64,000 bases of DNA from Streptomyces rapamycinicus NRRL 5491. GTDB lineage: Bacteria > Actinomycetota > Actinomycetes > Streptomycetales > Streptomycetaceae. Of the stretch, positions 16,606-25,921 are shown in pieces. The position numbers and the translations under genes are program-made. Each line of letters starts with the position of its first letter. Positions within the stretch are counted from its first letter, which is position 1. The stretch covers positions 248,001 through 312,000 of the forward strand of contig NZ_CP085193.1 of the NCBI RefSeq assembly GCF_024298965.1. Reading direction: 5' to 3'. The notes below the pieces were generated by a model, which had not been told where the DNA came from, did not search any database, and saw only the letters and a list, made by a program, of their open reading frames with translations.

Positions 16606-19245
16606 GGTGCGGGTAGGAGCCGGAGCGCCACAGCTGGTAGAAGCGGTCGATCAGCAGGCTGCTGCTCTCGTCAGGCGCCCGCCACATGCTGCTCACGAGG
16701 CCGCCCACGCCCGTGCGCAGCAGGGCCTGCACCAGCGAGCCCGTCGGGCGGGGCCCCAGGAAGAAGATCCCTCCCTGGCCGAGGGAGCACGCGAAGAGCA
16801 CCAGCAGGCGGGTGCCCGAGAGAGGTTGCTCCAGCAGCTCGGCCATGCTGAGGGTCTCGTCGTGGGCCAGGACCAGCCCGCCGACGAGTGGGCGGAGCGG
16901 GTCGGTGCGGCCGTGGGTGGCCAGATGGACGACGTCGGCTCCCGGGAGGGCGGCGAGAACCGCGTTGCGGCGCGCGTCGGTGCCCGTCAGCAGCGTGGAG
17001 CGGGCGAAGTGGAGTACCGCTCCTTCGGTCTCGCGGCGGGCCCCGGGAAGTGGCTGTTCACGCACGGGCTCAGGATCGGCGACCGCGAGGATGCTGCCCG
17101 GTTCGTCGGGGTGCGGTTCGCCCGCCCTCGGCCGCCTGGCGCCACTCGCGACGGTGACCAGTGCCGCGTCCAGCACATGGCGCCGTCCCTCCGGCAGCGT
17201 GGGGTCCGGCCACCACGCGGCATGCAGGGGGAGCGCTCCGAGACGCGTGCCGTGCGGAATCACACAGAGCCAGGGGGTGGGCCACTTCTCCAGCACGGGT
17301 TTCACCAGATGCTCGCCCGCCCAGCCTGCGAGTGCGTCCACGGTCTGCCGATACCAGGCGGGGTCCGGGGTGTTGCCCTGGGCAAGTCCCGAGAGGCCCG
17401 CCTGGCCGGTCACGTCCTCGGCGGAGACGGGGAGCCACAGTGCCCCGGTCCGGCCTGATGCGCCCATGCCCAGAGCGAGTACGTTCTCCCCACCCGAGGC
17501 ACACAGGTGGACGACGACGCATCCCTCGGGAGGCGGCCGCAGATCCGGGCCTTCCTCCGGCTCCGGGGCACGTGCGGAACCGACTGTCTCCAGACTGCGC
17601 AGCGCCGTTCCCAGGTCGCCGGCGTGGACCGCGCTGAGGGCCGCCTGGACCGCGATGACCTCGGCGTCATGGATCCGCGCGAGACGATCCTCCAGACTGC
17701 CGCCGGTGTCCTCCAGACCGGTCAGGGCCCGCCGAAGAGCGATCTGCGCCGCCGTCGACGCCTCCTCCCACGCGCCCATGCCGGCCGCGCCGCGGGACCA
17801 GTCGGCGGCGGCCTCCGCGGACCCCTCGGGGTCGTCCGGAGCGGCCCATTCGCGGATCAGCCGCAGCCCTTCCGCCGAGCGCCTGTCCCGGATGAGGAGC
17901 AGAGAGCCCAGCTGCCGGGTGCTGTCCCGTCGGTGACGTCCCCCTGGTGACAGCAGGTCACGCGCGCCGCGGGCCAGTTCGATCGCCTCCTCCAGATCGA
18001 GCGGGCTGCCGCTGCTGTCGTACCGCGCGTGCCAGCAGCGGGCGAGCTGCGCCAGCAGCACCGCACGCCGAGTGCCGCCCTCCGGCTGTGCCGCGGCCGC
18101 CCGCTCGACGATGTCCATCGCACGCCCGAGCGCCAGCGACTGGGGCCGGTGCCGCACCTGCCTCAGCAGCGCGGACGCCAGGACCAGCGCGTGGTCCGCG
18201 GCCATGACGGGATCCAGGCCGTCCCCGGTCCCCAGCCGGTCCAGCAGGGTGAGCGCACGCGCGACCAGTTCCTTCTCGAAGATGCCCCGGGCGCTGTCCA
18301 GCAGGCCCTGGGCGGCGGCCATCACCTCCGTCGGGCCGGCCTGGGGATCCGGCTCGTCGAAGTCGTCGGGATGGACCAGGTCCAGGACGGGGCCGTCGCC
18401 CGGGGACGCGAGGCGGCATGCCATCAGGTGTGCCGCGGCGTCGCGGTGGTCGGGCGAGTCCGGTGCGGAAAGCTCGGTGATACGCCGGAAGCAGACGGCG
18501 GCCTGCCGCAGATCGGCCGAGGAACCGGTCTCCTCGGCATACCGATGCTGCAGCAGGATCCCGATCGTATGGAGGGCGGGCACCAGACGAGGGCTGTCCT
18601 CGGTGAGCGTCGCGTGCTCCGCCTCGGCGTGCGCGAGAGCCGCCCGTGCCGCGCGCCGGTCCGTTCTGCCGCTGCCCTCCCACCACCGCACCAGCAGCGA
18701 CGTCACAAGTGCCGGGAGACGGGGACCGGCGTCGGAGGCGACCTTGTGGCGGACGCTCTCGTGCAGGAGCGGCAGCATGCGCTCGACCTGCGCATCGGGG
18801 AGGTTCTCGTTCTTGCTCAGGCACATCAGCGCGGTCAGCGCCCAGTCGAAGGAGTACAGGTGATGATCGTCCGATCCCGGCTCGCAGCGGGCAAGGGCGT
18901 CCGCCGCCAGATCCAGAGCCTTCCGGGCGTATCCCCGCCGGGGTGATCGGCCAGGTCCAAGAAGCGCGCGGCGGCGGTCTTCAGGAAAACCGCGGCGTCC
19001 TCCCGGTCCCGCTCCACCGCGATCCGCGCCGTCTCCTCGGCGGTCTCCGCCAGGGCAAGGCGGTCCCCCTCGTCCTCGCGTCTGCGCAGTCGCTCCTCGT
19101 ACGTGAAGAGGAGAGCGACCGTGGCGTCGAAGTCCAGGGCGCCAGTTCGGGTGGCACCGCGTTCCTTCAATTCCCGCAGCAGGTTGAGGGCTTCGGTCAG
19201 TTCACCGAGATCGTGCTTGGGCAGCAGGCGTTGCCAGAGAGATAA
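16600..19245 (-). CDS. CHAT-domain (caspase-like) protein with helical repeats, truncated and frameshifted
   Basis: Large cytosolic protein of roughly 880 residues. The N-terminal two-thirds is alpha-helical with TPR-like repeats (AVCFRRITELSAPDSPDHRD, LEEAIELARGARDLL), and the C-terminal third is a CHAT peptidase domain. The catalytic pair is visible: His in VVHLATHGRTD and Cys in VLFACSLGQGG. One frameshift near 18930 is repaired by one C. The 5' end lacks a start: LLPKHDLGELTEALNLLREL is joined directly to alcohol-dehydrogenase sequence near 19245, and the 3' end is joined to an SseB-like segment. CHAT proteases often act in defence or programmed cell death, but no partner substrate gene is seen here. 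Confidence 0.75.
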
Positions 19246-19961
19246 GACAGACGCCAGACGGCATCGGCGCCGATGCCGCCGGTCAACTCCTTGATCCGGG
19301 CCGCACCCCGCTGACCGCGCTCGGCGACGATGTCGGTGGCGCCGAACTCGCGGGCCAGCTTCTGCCGGGGCTCGTGGCGGGACATGGCGATGATCCGCTC
19401 AGCCCCGAGTTCCCTGGCCGCGATGACCGCGCACAGGCCGACCGCGCCGTCCCCGACGACGGCGACGGTGTCGCCGGGCTTCACCTCGGCGGCCCGGGCC
19501 GCGTACCAGCCGGTGCCCATCACATCCGAGCAGGCCAGCAGGCTGGGGATGTACTCCTCCGCGGCATCGCCTGGCACGTGCACGAGGGTGCCGTCGGCGA
19601 GGGGCACGCGGACGTACTCGGCCTGGGCGCCGCCGACGAACTCGCGGTGCAGACAGGACGTCTGGTAGCCGTTCTCGCAGTTGGGGCAGGTGTTGTCGGA
19701 GGCGAAGAAGGAGCCGACCACCAGCTGGCCGGGCTTGATGCCGGTCACATCGCCGCCGACCTCTTCGACGACGCCGATGTACTCGTGGCCGCCCGGGGTG
19801 GGCCCGGCGACGTCGTTGACACCGCGGTAGTCCCACAGGTCCGAGCCGCACACGCAGGTGGCGACGGTACGGATCACCGCGTCCGTCGACTGCTGGACGA
19901 CGGGCACGGGCCGGTTTTCGACCCGGATGTCACGGGGAGCGTGAAGCACGGTTGCGCGCAT
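19245..19961 (-). pseudogene. zinc-dependent alcohol dehydrogenase, C-terminus missing
   Basis: Medium-chain zinc dehydrogenase. The start is at 19961. The catalytic zinc ligands CVCGSDLWDYRG and GGHEYIGVVEE and the structural zinc cysteines (CPNCENGYQTSC) are present, as is the Rossmann GDGAVGLCAVIAA. The protein breaks off after GGIGADAV near 19255, where family members continue for about 110 more residues. Instead it reads WRLSYLSGNACC and stops at 19197, having run into the CHAT gene. It follows the cupin and decarboxylase genes in one operon. Confidence 0.85.
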
Positions 19962-20025
19962 GGTTCTTTCCGTATCTCGCGAAACAAGCAGGGGGTGCCG
20001 GATGCCTTCCGGCGCCGGGGAGGGT

Positions 20026-20418
20026 TCAGGAGCTGCGGGGGCCCGCGTACTCGGCGTCGCTGACGTGCTCCAGCCAGTCGACTTCGTCGCCTTCCCACAG
20101 GGCGATGTGCGCCATGAACCGGTCCGGCGCCGCACCGTGCCAGTGCTCCTCACCCGGCGGGGTCCAGATCACGTCACCGGGGCGGGCTTCGAGGACGTCG
20201 CCGCCGCGGGACTGGATCAGGGCGATGCCCTCGACGATGTAGAGGGTCTGGCCCAGACCGTGGGAGTGCCAGGCGGTGCGGGCACCGGGGGCGAAGCGGA
20301 CCATGTTCGCCCGCGCGCGGGAGAGGTCCTCGCCGCGGTAGATCACATCCGCCCAGGCGTCCCCGGTGAACATCTGGGCCGACAGCTTCATGGTCGCCGG
20401 GGGTTGCACAATTTCCAT
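20026..20418 (-). CDS. cupin domain protein
   Basis: 130-residue single cupin. ATG at 20418 with GAAGGA upstream is favoured over the TTG at 20424. The metal-binding cupin motif 1 is GARTAWHSHGLGQTLYIVEG and motif 2 is PGDVIWTPPGEEHWHGA, giving the His/His/Glu and His ligands of a metal cupin. It lies between the decarboxylase and dehydrogenase genes. This trio downstream of an XRE regulator is common in actinomycetes and usually linked to reactive-aldehyde or quinone handling; the exact reaction is unknown. Confidence 0.9.
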   Translation of the reverse strand: MEIVQPPATMKLSAQMFTGDAWADVIYRGEDLSRARANMVRFAPGARTAWHSHGLGQTLYIVEGIALIQSRGGDVLEARPGDVIWTPPGEEHWHGAAPDRFMAHIALWEGDEVDWLEHVSDAEYAGPRSS

Positions 20419-20485
20419 GATCAATAATCCTTCGGGTACATGCTGTAGGGGATGGTGCGCCGTGGGGACAGGGAAGGGAGGGGGA

Positions 20486-20811
20486 TCAGGAGCCGGTGAG
20501 GACGGTCCTGGCGACGGTGAGCGCCGACATGGCCTTGGGCCATCCGGCGTAGAAGGCCAGGTGGGTGATCGTCTCGATCAGCTCCTTGTCGCTGACCCCG
20601 TTCTCCCGCGCCCTGCCCAGGTGGAAGGCGAGCTGCTCGGTGCTGCCGCCGGTGATCAGGCTGGCCACGGTGACCAGGCTGCGCTCGCGCGGGGACAGGT
20701 CCGGGTTCTCCCACACCTGTCCGAACAGCACGTCCTCGCTGTACCCGGCCAGCGCCGGGGCGAGGTCCCGAACTGCTGACGCGGCCCATCGTTCTGCTTG
20801 TCCTGCGCCAT
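20486..20811 (-). CDS. carboxymuconolactone decarboxylase/AhpD-like protein, one frameshift
   Basis: About 109 residues after repair. It starts MAQDKQNDGPRQQF at 20811, then shifts frame near 20772, where one extra C gives RDLAPALAGYSEDVLFG. The rest carries the CMD-domain core: ENPDLSPRERSLVTVASLI, FHLGRARENGVSDKEL and the C-terminal ITHLAFYAGWPKAMSAL. No CxxC pair is present, so a peroxidase function of the AhpD type is unlikely. First gene of the decarboxylase-cupin-dehydrogenase operon, divergent from the XRE regulator. Confidence 0.82.
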
Positions 20812-20974
20812 CAACAGCTCCTCTCCGTGGGATGCCCGCAGCAACACAAAGCGGGCATCGGATTCCGTTCGGCCCCGCGGCTCCGGTGTGCGCCACCGGA
20901 GCGGGAGGGCGGCCATCTGCTGGCCTGGTCTCGATGAAACGGCAGGTCACGGGTGTGCGGAAGGACCCATTGAT

Positions 20975-22047
20975 ACGTGTACTGGCAGGGCACCTCTCGC
21001 GTTCGGGGATCGTCGTAGCCTCGACACATGGACAACCGAAGCGAGGTCCGCGAGTTCCTCACCAGCCGCCGCGCCAAGATCACCCCGCAGCAGGCGGGCC
21101 TGCCCGCCCACGGCCACCGCCGGGTCAAGGGGCTGCGCCGCGAGGAGGTGGCGATGCTCGCCGGCGTGAGCGCCGAGTACTACGCCCGCATGGAGCGCGG
21201 CAGCCTCTCGGGCACCTCCGAGGCCGTCCTGGACTCCCTCGCCCGCGCCCTCCAGCTCGACGACTCCGAGCGCGCCCACCTGATGGACCTGGCCCGCACC
21301 GCCGGCTCCCCCCGGCGCCCCGCCCGCCGCCGCGCCACATCGCCCATCCGGCCCGCTCTGCAGCAGCTGCTCGACGCGATGACCGACGCACCCGCCTTCA
21401 TCCGCAACGGCCGCCTCGACATCCTCGCCACCAACTCCTTGGGCAAGGCGCTCTACTGGCCCGTGTTCCAGGACCCCGCCCGTCCGGTCAACCTCGCACG
21501 CTTCCAGTTCCTCAACCCCGGCGCCGCCGACTACATGCCCGAGGTGCAGACCCAGCGCGCCACGGCCGCGGCCCTCCTGCGCACAGAAGCAGGCCGCGAC
21601 CCCTACAACCGTGAACTGAGCGACCTGATCGGCGAGCTGTCCACCCGGAGCGAAGACTTCCGCACCCTGTGGGCAGCACACAACGTGCGCCTGCACCACG
21701 CCGGTCTCAAGCGCTTCCACCACCCTGCCGTCGGCGACCTCACCCTCACCTTCGAAGCCCTGCCCATTCCCAGCGACCCCGGCCTGACCCTCACCGCCCT
21801 GAGCGCTGAACCCGGCACCCCCGCCCAAGACGCCGTCAGCCTCCTCGCCACCTGGTACGCCACCCTCGACCGCGGCCAACTCGATACCCCCGCACCCCGC
21901 GGTACCGAGCAGCACTCCTAGCGACGACCGGGCAGAGGCAGTGCGCTCCACCGGGCGGGCGGCCGCCACGGCCTGTCGGCCTGGTGTGGAGAAAACAGCA
22001 GTTCACAGGCGCACGCAAGGCCCCACGTATGGGTGTACTGACAGTGC
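20975..22047. promoter_or_regulatory. duplicated control motif upstream of both XRE genes
   Basis: GTGTACTGGCAGGGC at 20977-20991 and GTGTACTGACAGTGC at 22033-22047 sit at the same distance (about 40-50 bp) before the two XRE genes. Both are followed by a conserved GTAGCCTCGA block just before the ATG. The first copy also lies upstream of the divergent decarboxylase-cupin-dehydrogenase operon. Candidate operator for the XRE proteins. Confidence 0.5.
21028..21921 (+). CDS. XRE-family regulator with MmyB-like ligand domain (copy 1)
   Basis: 297 residues. The N-terminal helix-turn-helix covers about residues 10-75, including LRREEVAMLAGVSAEYYARMERG. The C-terminal MmyB-like (PAS-fold) domain starts at about residue 110 and includes ILATNSLGKALYWPVF and ELIGELSTRSEDFRTLWAAH. 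This architecture is widespread in actinomycetes, where the gene commonly faces a dehydrogenase operon as here. Probably controls the divergent decarboxylase/cupin/dehydrogenase genes. Intact. Confidence 0.93.
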   Translation: MDNRSEVREFLTSRRAKITPQQAGLPAHGHRRVKGLRREEVAMLAGVSAEYYARMERGSLSGTSEAVLDSLARALQLDDSERAHLMDLARTAGSPRRPARRRATSPIRPALQQLLDAMTDAPAFIRNGRLDILATNSLGKALYWPVFQDPARPVNLARFQFLNPGAADYMPEVQTQRATAAALLRTEAGRDPYNRELSDLIGELSTRSEDFRTLWAAHNVRLHHAGLKRFHHPAVGDLTLTFEALPIPSDPGLTLTALSAEPGTPAQDAVSLLATWYATLDRGQLDTPAPRGTEQHS

Positions 22048-22083
22048 CCCCTCCCCCGCACGGAACGCCGTAGCCTCGAAAAC

Positions 22084-22785
22084 ATGGACAACCGAAGCGA
22101 GGTCCGCGAGTTCCTCACCAGCCGCCGCGCCAAGATCACCCCACAGCAGGCCGGTCTGCCCGTATACGGCAACCGCCGGGTCGCTGGGCTGCGCCGGAGC
22201 GAGGTCGCGATGCTCGCCGGAGTGAGCGTCGTGCGGGCTGGGGTGGGGCGGATGCTCGAGGCGATGCCGACGCTGCCGGCGTTCGTGACGAACCACCGGT
22301 TCGACATCCTGCTGGCGAACCCGCTCGGGCGGGCTCTGTACGCACCGGTGTACGAGGACGCGGCCTGGGGAAGCAACACGGCCCGGTTCTGCTTCCTCAG
22401 TCCCGCGGCCCGGCAGTTCTACGTCGACTGGGAGCAGATCGCCCAGACCGCCGTCGGCGCGCTGAGGGTCGCGGCGGCCAAGGACCCGTACGACCGTGAA
22501 CTGTCGAACCTGATCGGTGAGTTGTCGACGCGCAGTGACGCCTTCCGGGTGCTGTGGGGCGCCCACGACGTGCGCGTCTTCCGGGACGGCACGAAACGCT
22601 TCCGCCATCCGACCGTGGGCCGGCTCGAACTCGACCACGAGACCATGTTCCTGGCCGCCGACGAGCGGATTGGCGTGGCCGTCTACAGCGCGGTGCCCGG
22701 CAGTACGGCCGAGGACGGTCTGAAGCTGCTGGCCTCCTGGGCCGCCACCGCAGAGGAACCGGCGTCCGCCGACACCGACGGCTGA
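22084..22785 (+). CDS. XRE/MmyB-like regulator (copy 2) with an internal deletion in the DNA-binding domain
   Basis: 233 residues. The first 48 residues are nearly identical to copy 1 (MDNRSEVREFLTSRRAKITP through AMLAGVS). It then jumps in frame to RAGVGRMLEAMPTLPAFV, skipping about 57 residues that in copy 1 hold the second half of the helix-turn-helix and the linker. The MmyB-like domain is complete. DNA binding is therefore probably lost or altered; it may act as a ligand-sensing heterodimer partner or be a remnant. It is tandem to copy 1 with a duplicated promoter region. Confidence 0.88.
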   Translation: MDNRSEVREFLTSRRAKITPQQAGLPVYGNRRVAGLRRSEVAMLAGVSVVRAGVGRMLEAMPTLPAFVTNHRFDILLANPLGRALYAPVYEDAAWGSNTARFCFLSPAARQFYVDWEQIAQTAVGALRVAAAKDPYDRELSNLIGELSTRSDAFRVLWGAHDVRVFRDGTKRFRHPTVGRLELDHETMFLAADERIGVAVYSAVPGSTAEDGLKLLASWAATAEEPASADTDG

Positions 22786-22911
22786 CCCGACACGGTGGGG
22801 GTCCCTGCCATTACCCCCAAGGACGCGGACTCCCACGTCGTCGTGCAACGGGCTTGCATGGTGAATGCCGCATTTCCGCGGCCGTCCCCGATGCAAGGTT
22901 GTTTCTCCCGC

Positions 22912-24101
22912 ATGTCTCCTTCGAAAGACAAGTCCGGCGGCGCGCTGCCGTTCGTCGTCCATCTCCTGGGTATCGGTGCGTTCCTGATGGGCACCACCGA
23001 GTTCATCATCGCCGGTGTCCTGCCCGAGCTGGCCGCCGACCTGGGGGTCGGCGTCGCCCAGGCCGGACTGCTGATCACCGCGTTCGCCATCGGCATGATC
23101 GTCGGCGCGCCGGTCATGGGGCTGGCCACGCTGCGCCTGCCCCGCCGCTCCACCCTGGTGCTGGCCCTGGCCGTGTTCGCGGCCGGTCACGTGATCGCCG
23201 CACTCAGCTCCTCGTTCACCGTAGTGTTCGCGGCCCGCGTGCTCAGCGCGCTGGCGACCGGCACGTTCTGGGCCGTCGCCTCGATCATGGCCACCGCCGC
23301 CGCCGGCCCCGCCACGAGCTCCCGCGCCCTGGGCGTCATGATCAGCGGTTCCGCCCTGGCCACCGTCATCGCCCTGCTGATCAGCCGGTTCGTGCCCGCC
23401 GAGGAGGAGCGTGCCACGGCATCGGTCCGCTCGGAGTTCACCGCGCTGCGCCAGGGCAGGCTCTGGCTGTCGATGAGCGCCACCGCACTGATCACCGGCG
23501 GAGCCATGGCCGCCTTCAGCTACATCACCCCGCTGCTCACCGAGCGGACCGGCATTTCCGCCGGCTCGGTACCGCTGGTACTGATCGGCTACGGCCTCGG
23601 TGCCCTGGCCGGGACAAACCTCGGCGGGCGCCTGGGTGACCGCAAGCCGCTGGCCACCGTCACGGCAGCCGCGATCGGTGCCGGGCTGATCCTCCTGCTG
23701 CTGATCCCGCTGTCCGGCAGCGCCGTGCCGACCATCATTCTGGTGGTGCTCTGGGCATGACCGGCATGGCCGTACCCCCGGTGGTCACCTCCCTGACCGT
23801 GCGCTTCGCGGGCAACGCCCCGACCCTCGCCGCCGGACTGGCCGTCTCCTCCTTCAACGCCGGCATCGCCGTCGGCTCCTGGATCGCCGGCCGTGCCCTG
23901 GACTCCTCCCTGGGCCTGACCGGACCGGCCCTCGTCGGCACCGTGATGGCCGCCCTCGCCCTCGTTCCCCTGGCCGCCCTCGGCGCGATCCGCGCCACCC
24001 ACACGACGGCTCCCTCCATGCCCGCGCGCACCGCGGTCTCCGCAACTGAGCCCGAGGCGGACACCGCACGCGAGACCGAAACCCGGCACGCGGCTCACTG
24101 A
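22912..24101 (+). CDS. MFS drug/metabolite exporter (DHA1 family), frameshift and internal deletion
   Basis: Membrane exporter of the AraJ/PbuE-like DHA1 branch, starting at 22912. It carries GAFLMGTTEFIIAGVLP and AGLLITAFAIGMIVGAPVMG in the first helices. Compared with relatives, about 25-30 residues seem to be missing after SGSALATVI, where ALLISRFVP follows directly (loss of about one helix). The frame breaks at 23757, where one extra G gives VLWGMTGMAVPPVV, and the second part ends at 24101. It is co-directional with XRE copy 2. Function is doubtful if the sequence is correct. Confidence 0.8.
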
Positions 24102-24247
24102 GCCACCCCAGCGGACGTCATCCAGGCGTCGGTGCCGTCCCGCGTCGGTTCGAGGAGCGAGCCGTCCTCGGCGCGGGGGTTCGGCTCGGCCCACTCGGCC
24201 CACTCGACCCAGCGGGCGGAGCACCTATCGCACGGCCCTCTCCCCAT
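24095..24247 (-). CDS. possible small protein
   Basis: About 50 residues from an ATG at 24247, reading MGRGPCDRCSARWVEW and then acidic and polar sequence, ending 7 bp inside the convergent MFS gene. A short direct repeat (CGGCCCACT twice, near 24186-24205) lies within it. Plausible but unsupported by any family; it could be noise. Confidence 0.2.
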   Translation of the reverse strand: MGRGPCDRCSARWVEWAEWAEPNPRAEDGSLLEPTRDGTDAWMTSAGVAQ

Positions 24248-24366
24248 GGCTGCCGCAGACGAACCAGACCCTGTCTTTGAAACCGTCAGTAAGAGACCGC
24301 GTGCGGGCTGCGCCGATTGATTGTGACCAGTAGGCGTTTCCCGGCCCTTGACCAGGCGTAAGACGC

Positions 24367-24762
24367 TCAGCCGGTGATGATCTGGGCTAGAGCCGCGTGG
24401 TTGTGGTAGTCGCGGGACTCGACGATCTGGCCGTCGCGAACACGCATCACGATCACGTTGGCCGTGGTGAATTGCTCGTCGGTGCCGGGCACGCGCGTCT
24501 CGTAGTCCCATTCGGCCACGATGACCTCCGGGTCGGCCGTCTCGTGGATGACCACGTTATTCGCGGTCATGTCGAACCAATCCCGCAGCTCGTCCAGAAG
24601 CCGCCGCAGGCCCTCCCGACCGCGGGTCACGGTCGGCCCCGGCACCGCGAACGGGTGCTCCAACACGATGTCCGGCGCGTAGAGCTGCCAGAGATTGTCG
24701 AAGTCGCGGTTGACCATGCCGGTCAGCAGCTTCTCGAACACCGCGCGCGGGCTGTCACTCAA
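24367..24762 (-). CDS. SnoaL-like (NTF2-fold) protein
   Basis: 131 residues. A TTG start at 24762 is chosen because AAGGGG lies upstream and LSDSPRAVFEKLLTGMVNRD is the natural N-terminus. The NTF2-fold pattern is clear: LWQLYAPDIVLEHPFAVPGP, GREGLRRLLDEL, and DGQIVESRDYHNH near the end. Such proteins are ketosteroid-isomerase-like enzymes or ligand binders of unknown substrate. It is preceded by two tandem palindromic operators, so it is under specific repression, but no cognate regulator is adjacent. Confidence 0.85.
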   Translation of the reverse strand: MSDSPRAVFEKLLTGMVNRDFDNLWQLYAPDIVLEHPFAVPGPTVTRGREGLRRLLDELRDWFDMTANNVVIHETADPEVIVAEWDYETRVPGTDEQFTTANVIVMRVRDGQIVESRDYHNHAALAQIITG

Positions 24763-24782
24763 CGGTCCTACCCCTTGGAAAG

Positions 24783-24828
24783 TAATCGGAGCACTCCTCC
24801 GATTACATATACGGAGCGATGTTCCGAT
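24783..24828. promoter_or_regulatory. two tandem operators upstream of the SnoaL-like gene
   Basis: Site 1: TAATCGGAG, five bases, CTCCGATTA (24783-24805), with perfect 9-bp arms. Site 2: CGGAG, five bases, TTCCG (24812-24826), continuing GAT. The two CGGAG starts are 25 bp apart. The form suits a TetR-type repressor. They lie 20-65 bp before the TTG start. Confidence 0.65.
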
Positions 24829-24895
24829 TGTCAATGAGGGCGTTGCGGGCGGACTCACCGCGGAAGAAGCGCCGCAAGCCCCGGCGCCAGTCGCC

Positions 24896-24939
<44 letters not shown>

Positions 24940-24961
24940 GCCGGAATGCTGCGCTGCGGGA

Positions 24962-25708
24962 TCAGATGGGAAGGGTCGTTCCAGCCTCGACCTGTTGCCC
25001 CAACGCGGACCTGGCGTCGCGGAACAGGGTCCGCCCGTAGTCACGGTACGGAGGCGACTCCGCGTATCGGAAATGATCACGCACCGCGACCCGCGCGGCC
25101 TCGGGGTCCCCGGACTCCAACGCCTCGACGATCGCGTCATGCGAGCCGATGCCCCACTGTTCTCCGCTCTGGGGGTCCGGCGGGATGGAGCTGACGATGA
25201 TCAGCTCCTGGAGCGGTTCGATCAGCAGTTCCAGTGCGGGCAGTCGAAGCACCCTGATGATCGACAGGTGGAGTTGGAGGTGCTCCTGATGCGCCGTCGG
25301 CCAGTCCTCGGCACGGACAGCGTCCTCGAACCGCCGCAAGTGCCCGCGCATCGGCCGCAATGCTCCGGGATCGCGTACTCGCGCGGCCTCGGCCGCGAGC
25401 GTCGACTCCAGCGTGACCCGGGCGGCCAGAACCTCACCGATGGTGATCTCTGATCGTTGCATCCGCAAGGTAAGGGCGGTGGAAAGGATGTCGTCCCGCG
25501 GCACCGCGACGAAGATGCCGTGCCCCTGCCGCACCTCGACAAGCCCCATGGAGGACAGCGTGCGCAGGGCGTCGCGCACGACGCTCCGAGACACCCCGAG
25601 CGATTCCGCGAGCGCTTCGGCGGTGGGCAAGCGACTGCCCGGCGCGTACTCCTCGTGCACGATCGCCTGCCGCAGTTGTGCCACGACCTGGTCGCTGAGC
25701 CTACCCAA
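24962..25708 (-). CDS. GntR-family regulator, FCD type
   Basis: 248 residues, TTG start at 25708 preceded by GAGGAG. The winged helix-turn-helix covers about residues 5-70: YAPGSRLPTAEALAESLGVS, RSVVRDALRTLSSMGLVEVR, QGHGIFV. The FCD ligand domain follows, with the metal-binding pattern LHLSIIRV and SHDAIVEALESGD plus AVRDHF. It is divergent from the ABC transporter operon and very likely its regulator, acting at the ATCATA palindromes in between. Confidence 0.93.
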   Translation of the reverse strand: MGRLSDQVVAQLRQAIVHEEYAPGSRLPTAEALAESLGVSRSVVRDALRTLSSMGLVEVRQGHGIFVAVPRDDILSTALTLRMQRSEITIGEVLAARVTLESTLAAEAARVRDPGALRPMRGHLRRFEDAVRAEDWPTAHQEHLQLHLSIIRVLRLPALELLIEPLQELIIVSSIPPDPQSGEQWGIGSHDAIVEALESGDPEAARVAVRDHFRYAESPPYRDYGRTLFRDARSALGQQVEAGTTLPI

Positions 25709-25824
25709 CTTGTTCTCCTCGATGGCCTCGCAGGACGGCCCCTGCCTGAGCGCAGAACGCCACGCGCCGCCGCGTCAAGCGCCGCCTGAGTGATCGTACC
25801 GGCAGGGTCTTGCCGGGGGCATGC

Positions 25825-25860
25825 ATCATACGTATCATCCTCAGCCATCATAAGTATGAT
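25825..25860. promoter_or_regulatory. paired GntR/FCD operators
   Basis: ATCATACGTATCAT at 25825-25838 and ATCATAAGTATGAT at 25847-25860, the second a palindrome around AG. They are 22 bp apart, two helical turns, between the divergent GntR gene and the transporter operon. Likely binding sites of the adjacent FCD regulator. Confidence 0.7.
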
Positions 25861-25921
25861 CCTTCCTGGCTCCGGAGCGGGGCGGCTCCGCTCGTCAGAC
25901 GAACGACACAGGAGTGAGCAG

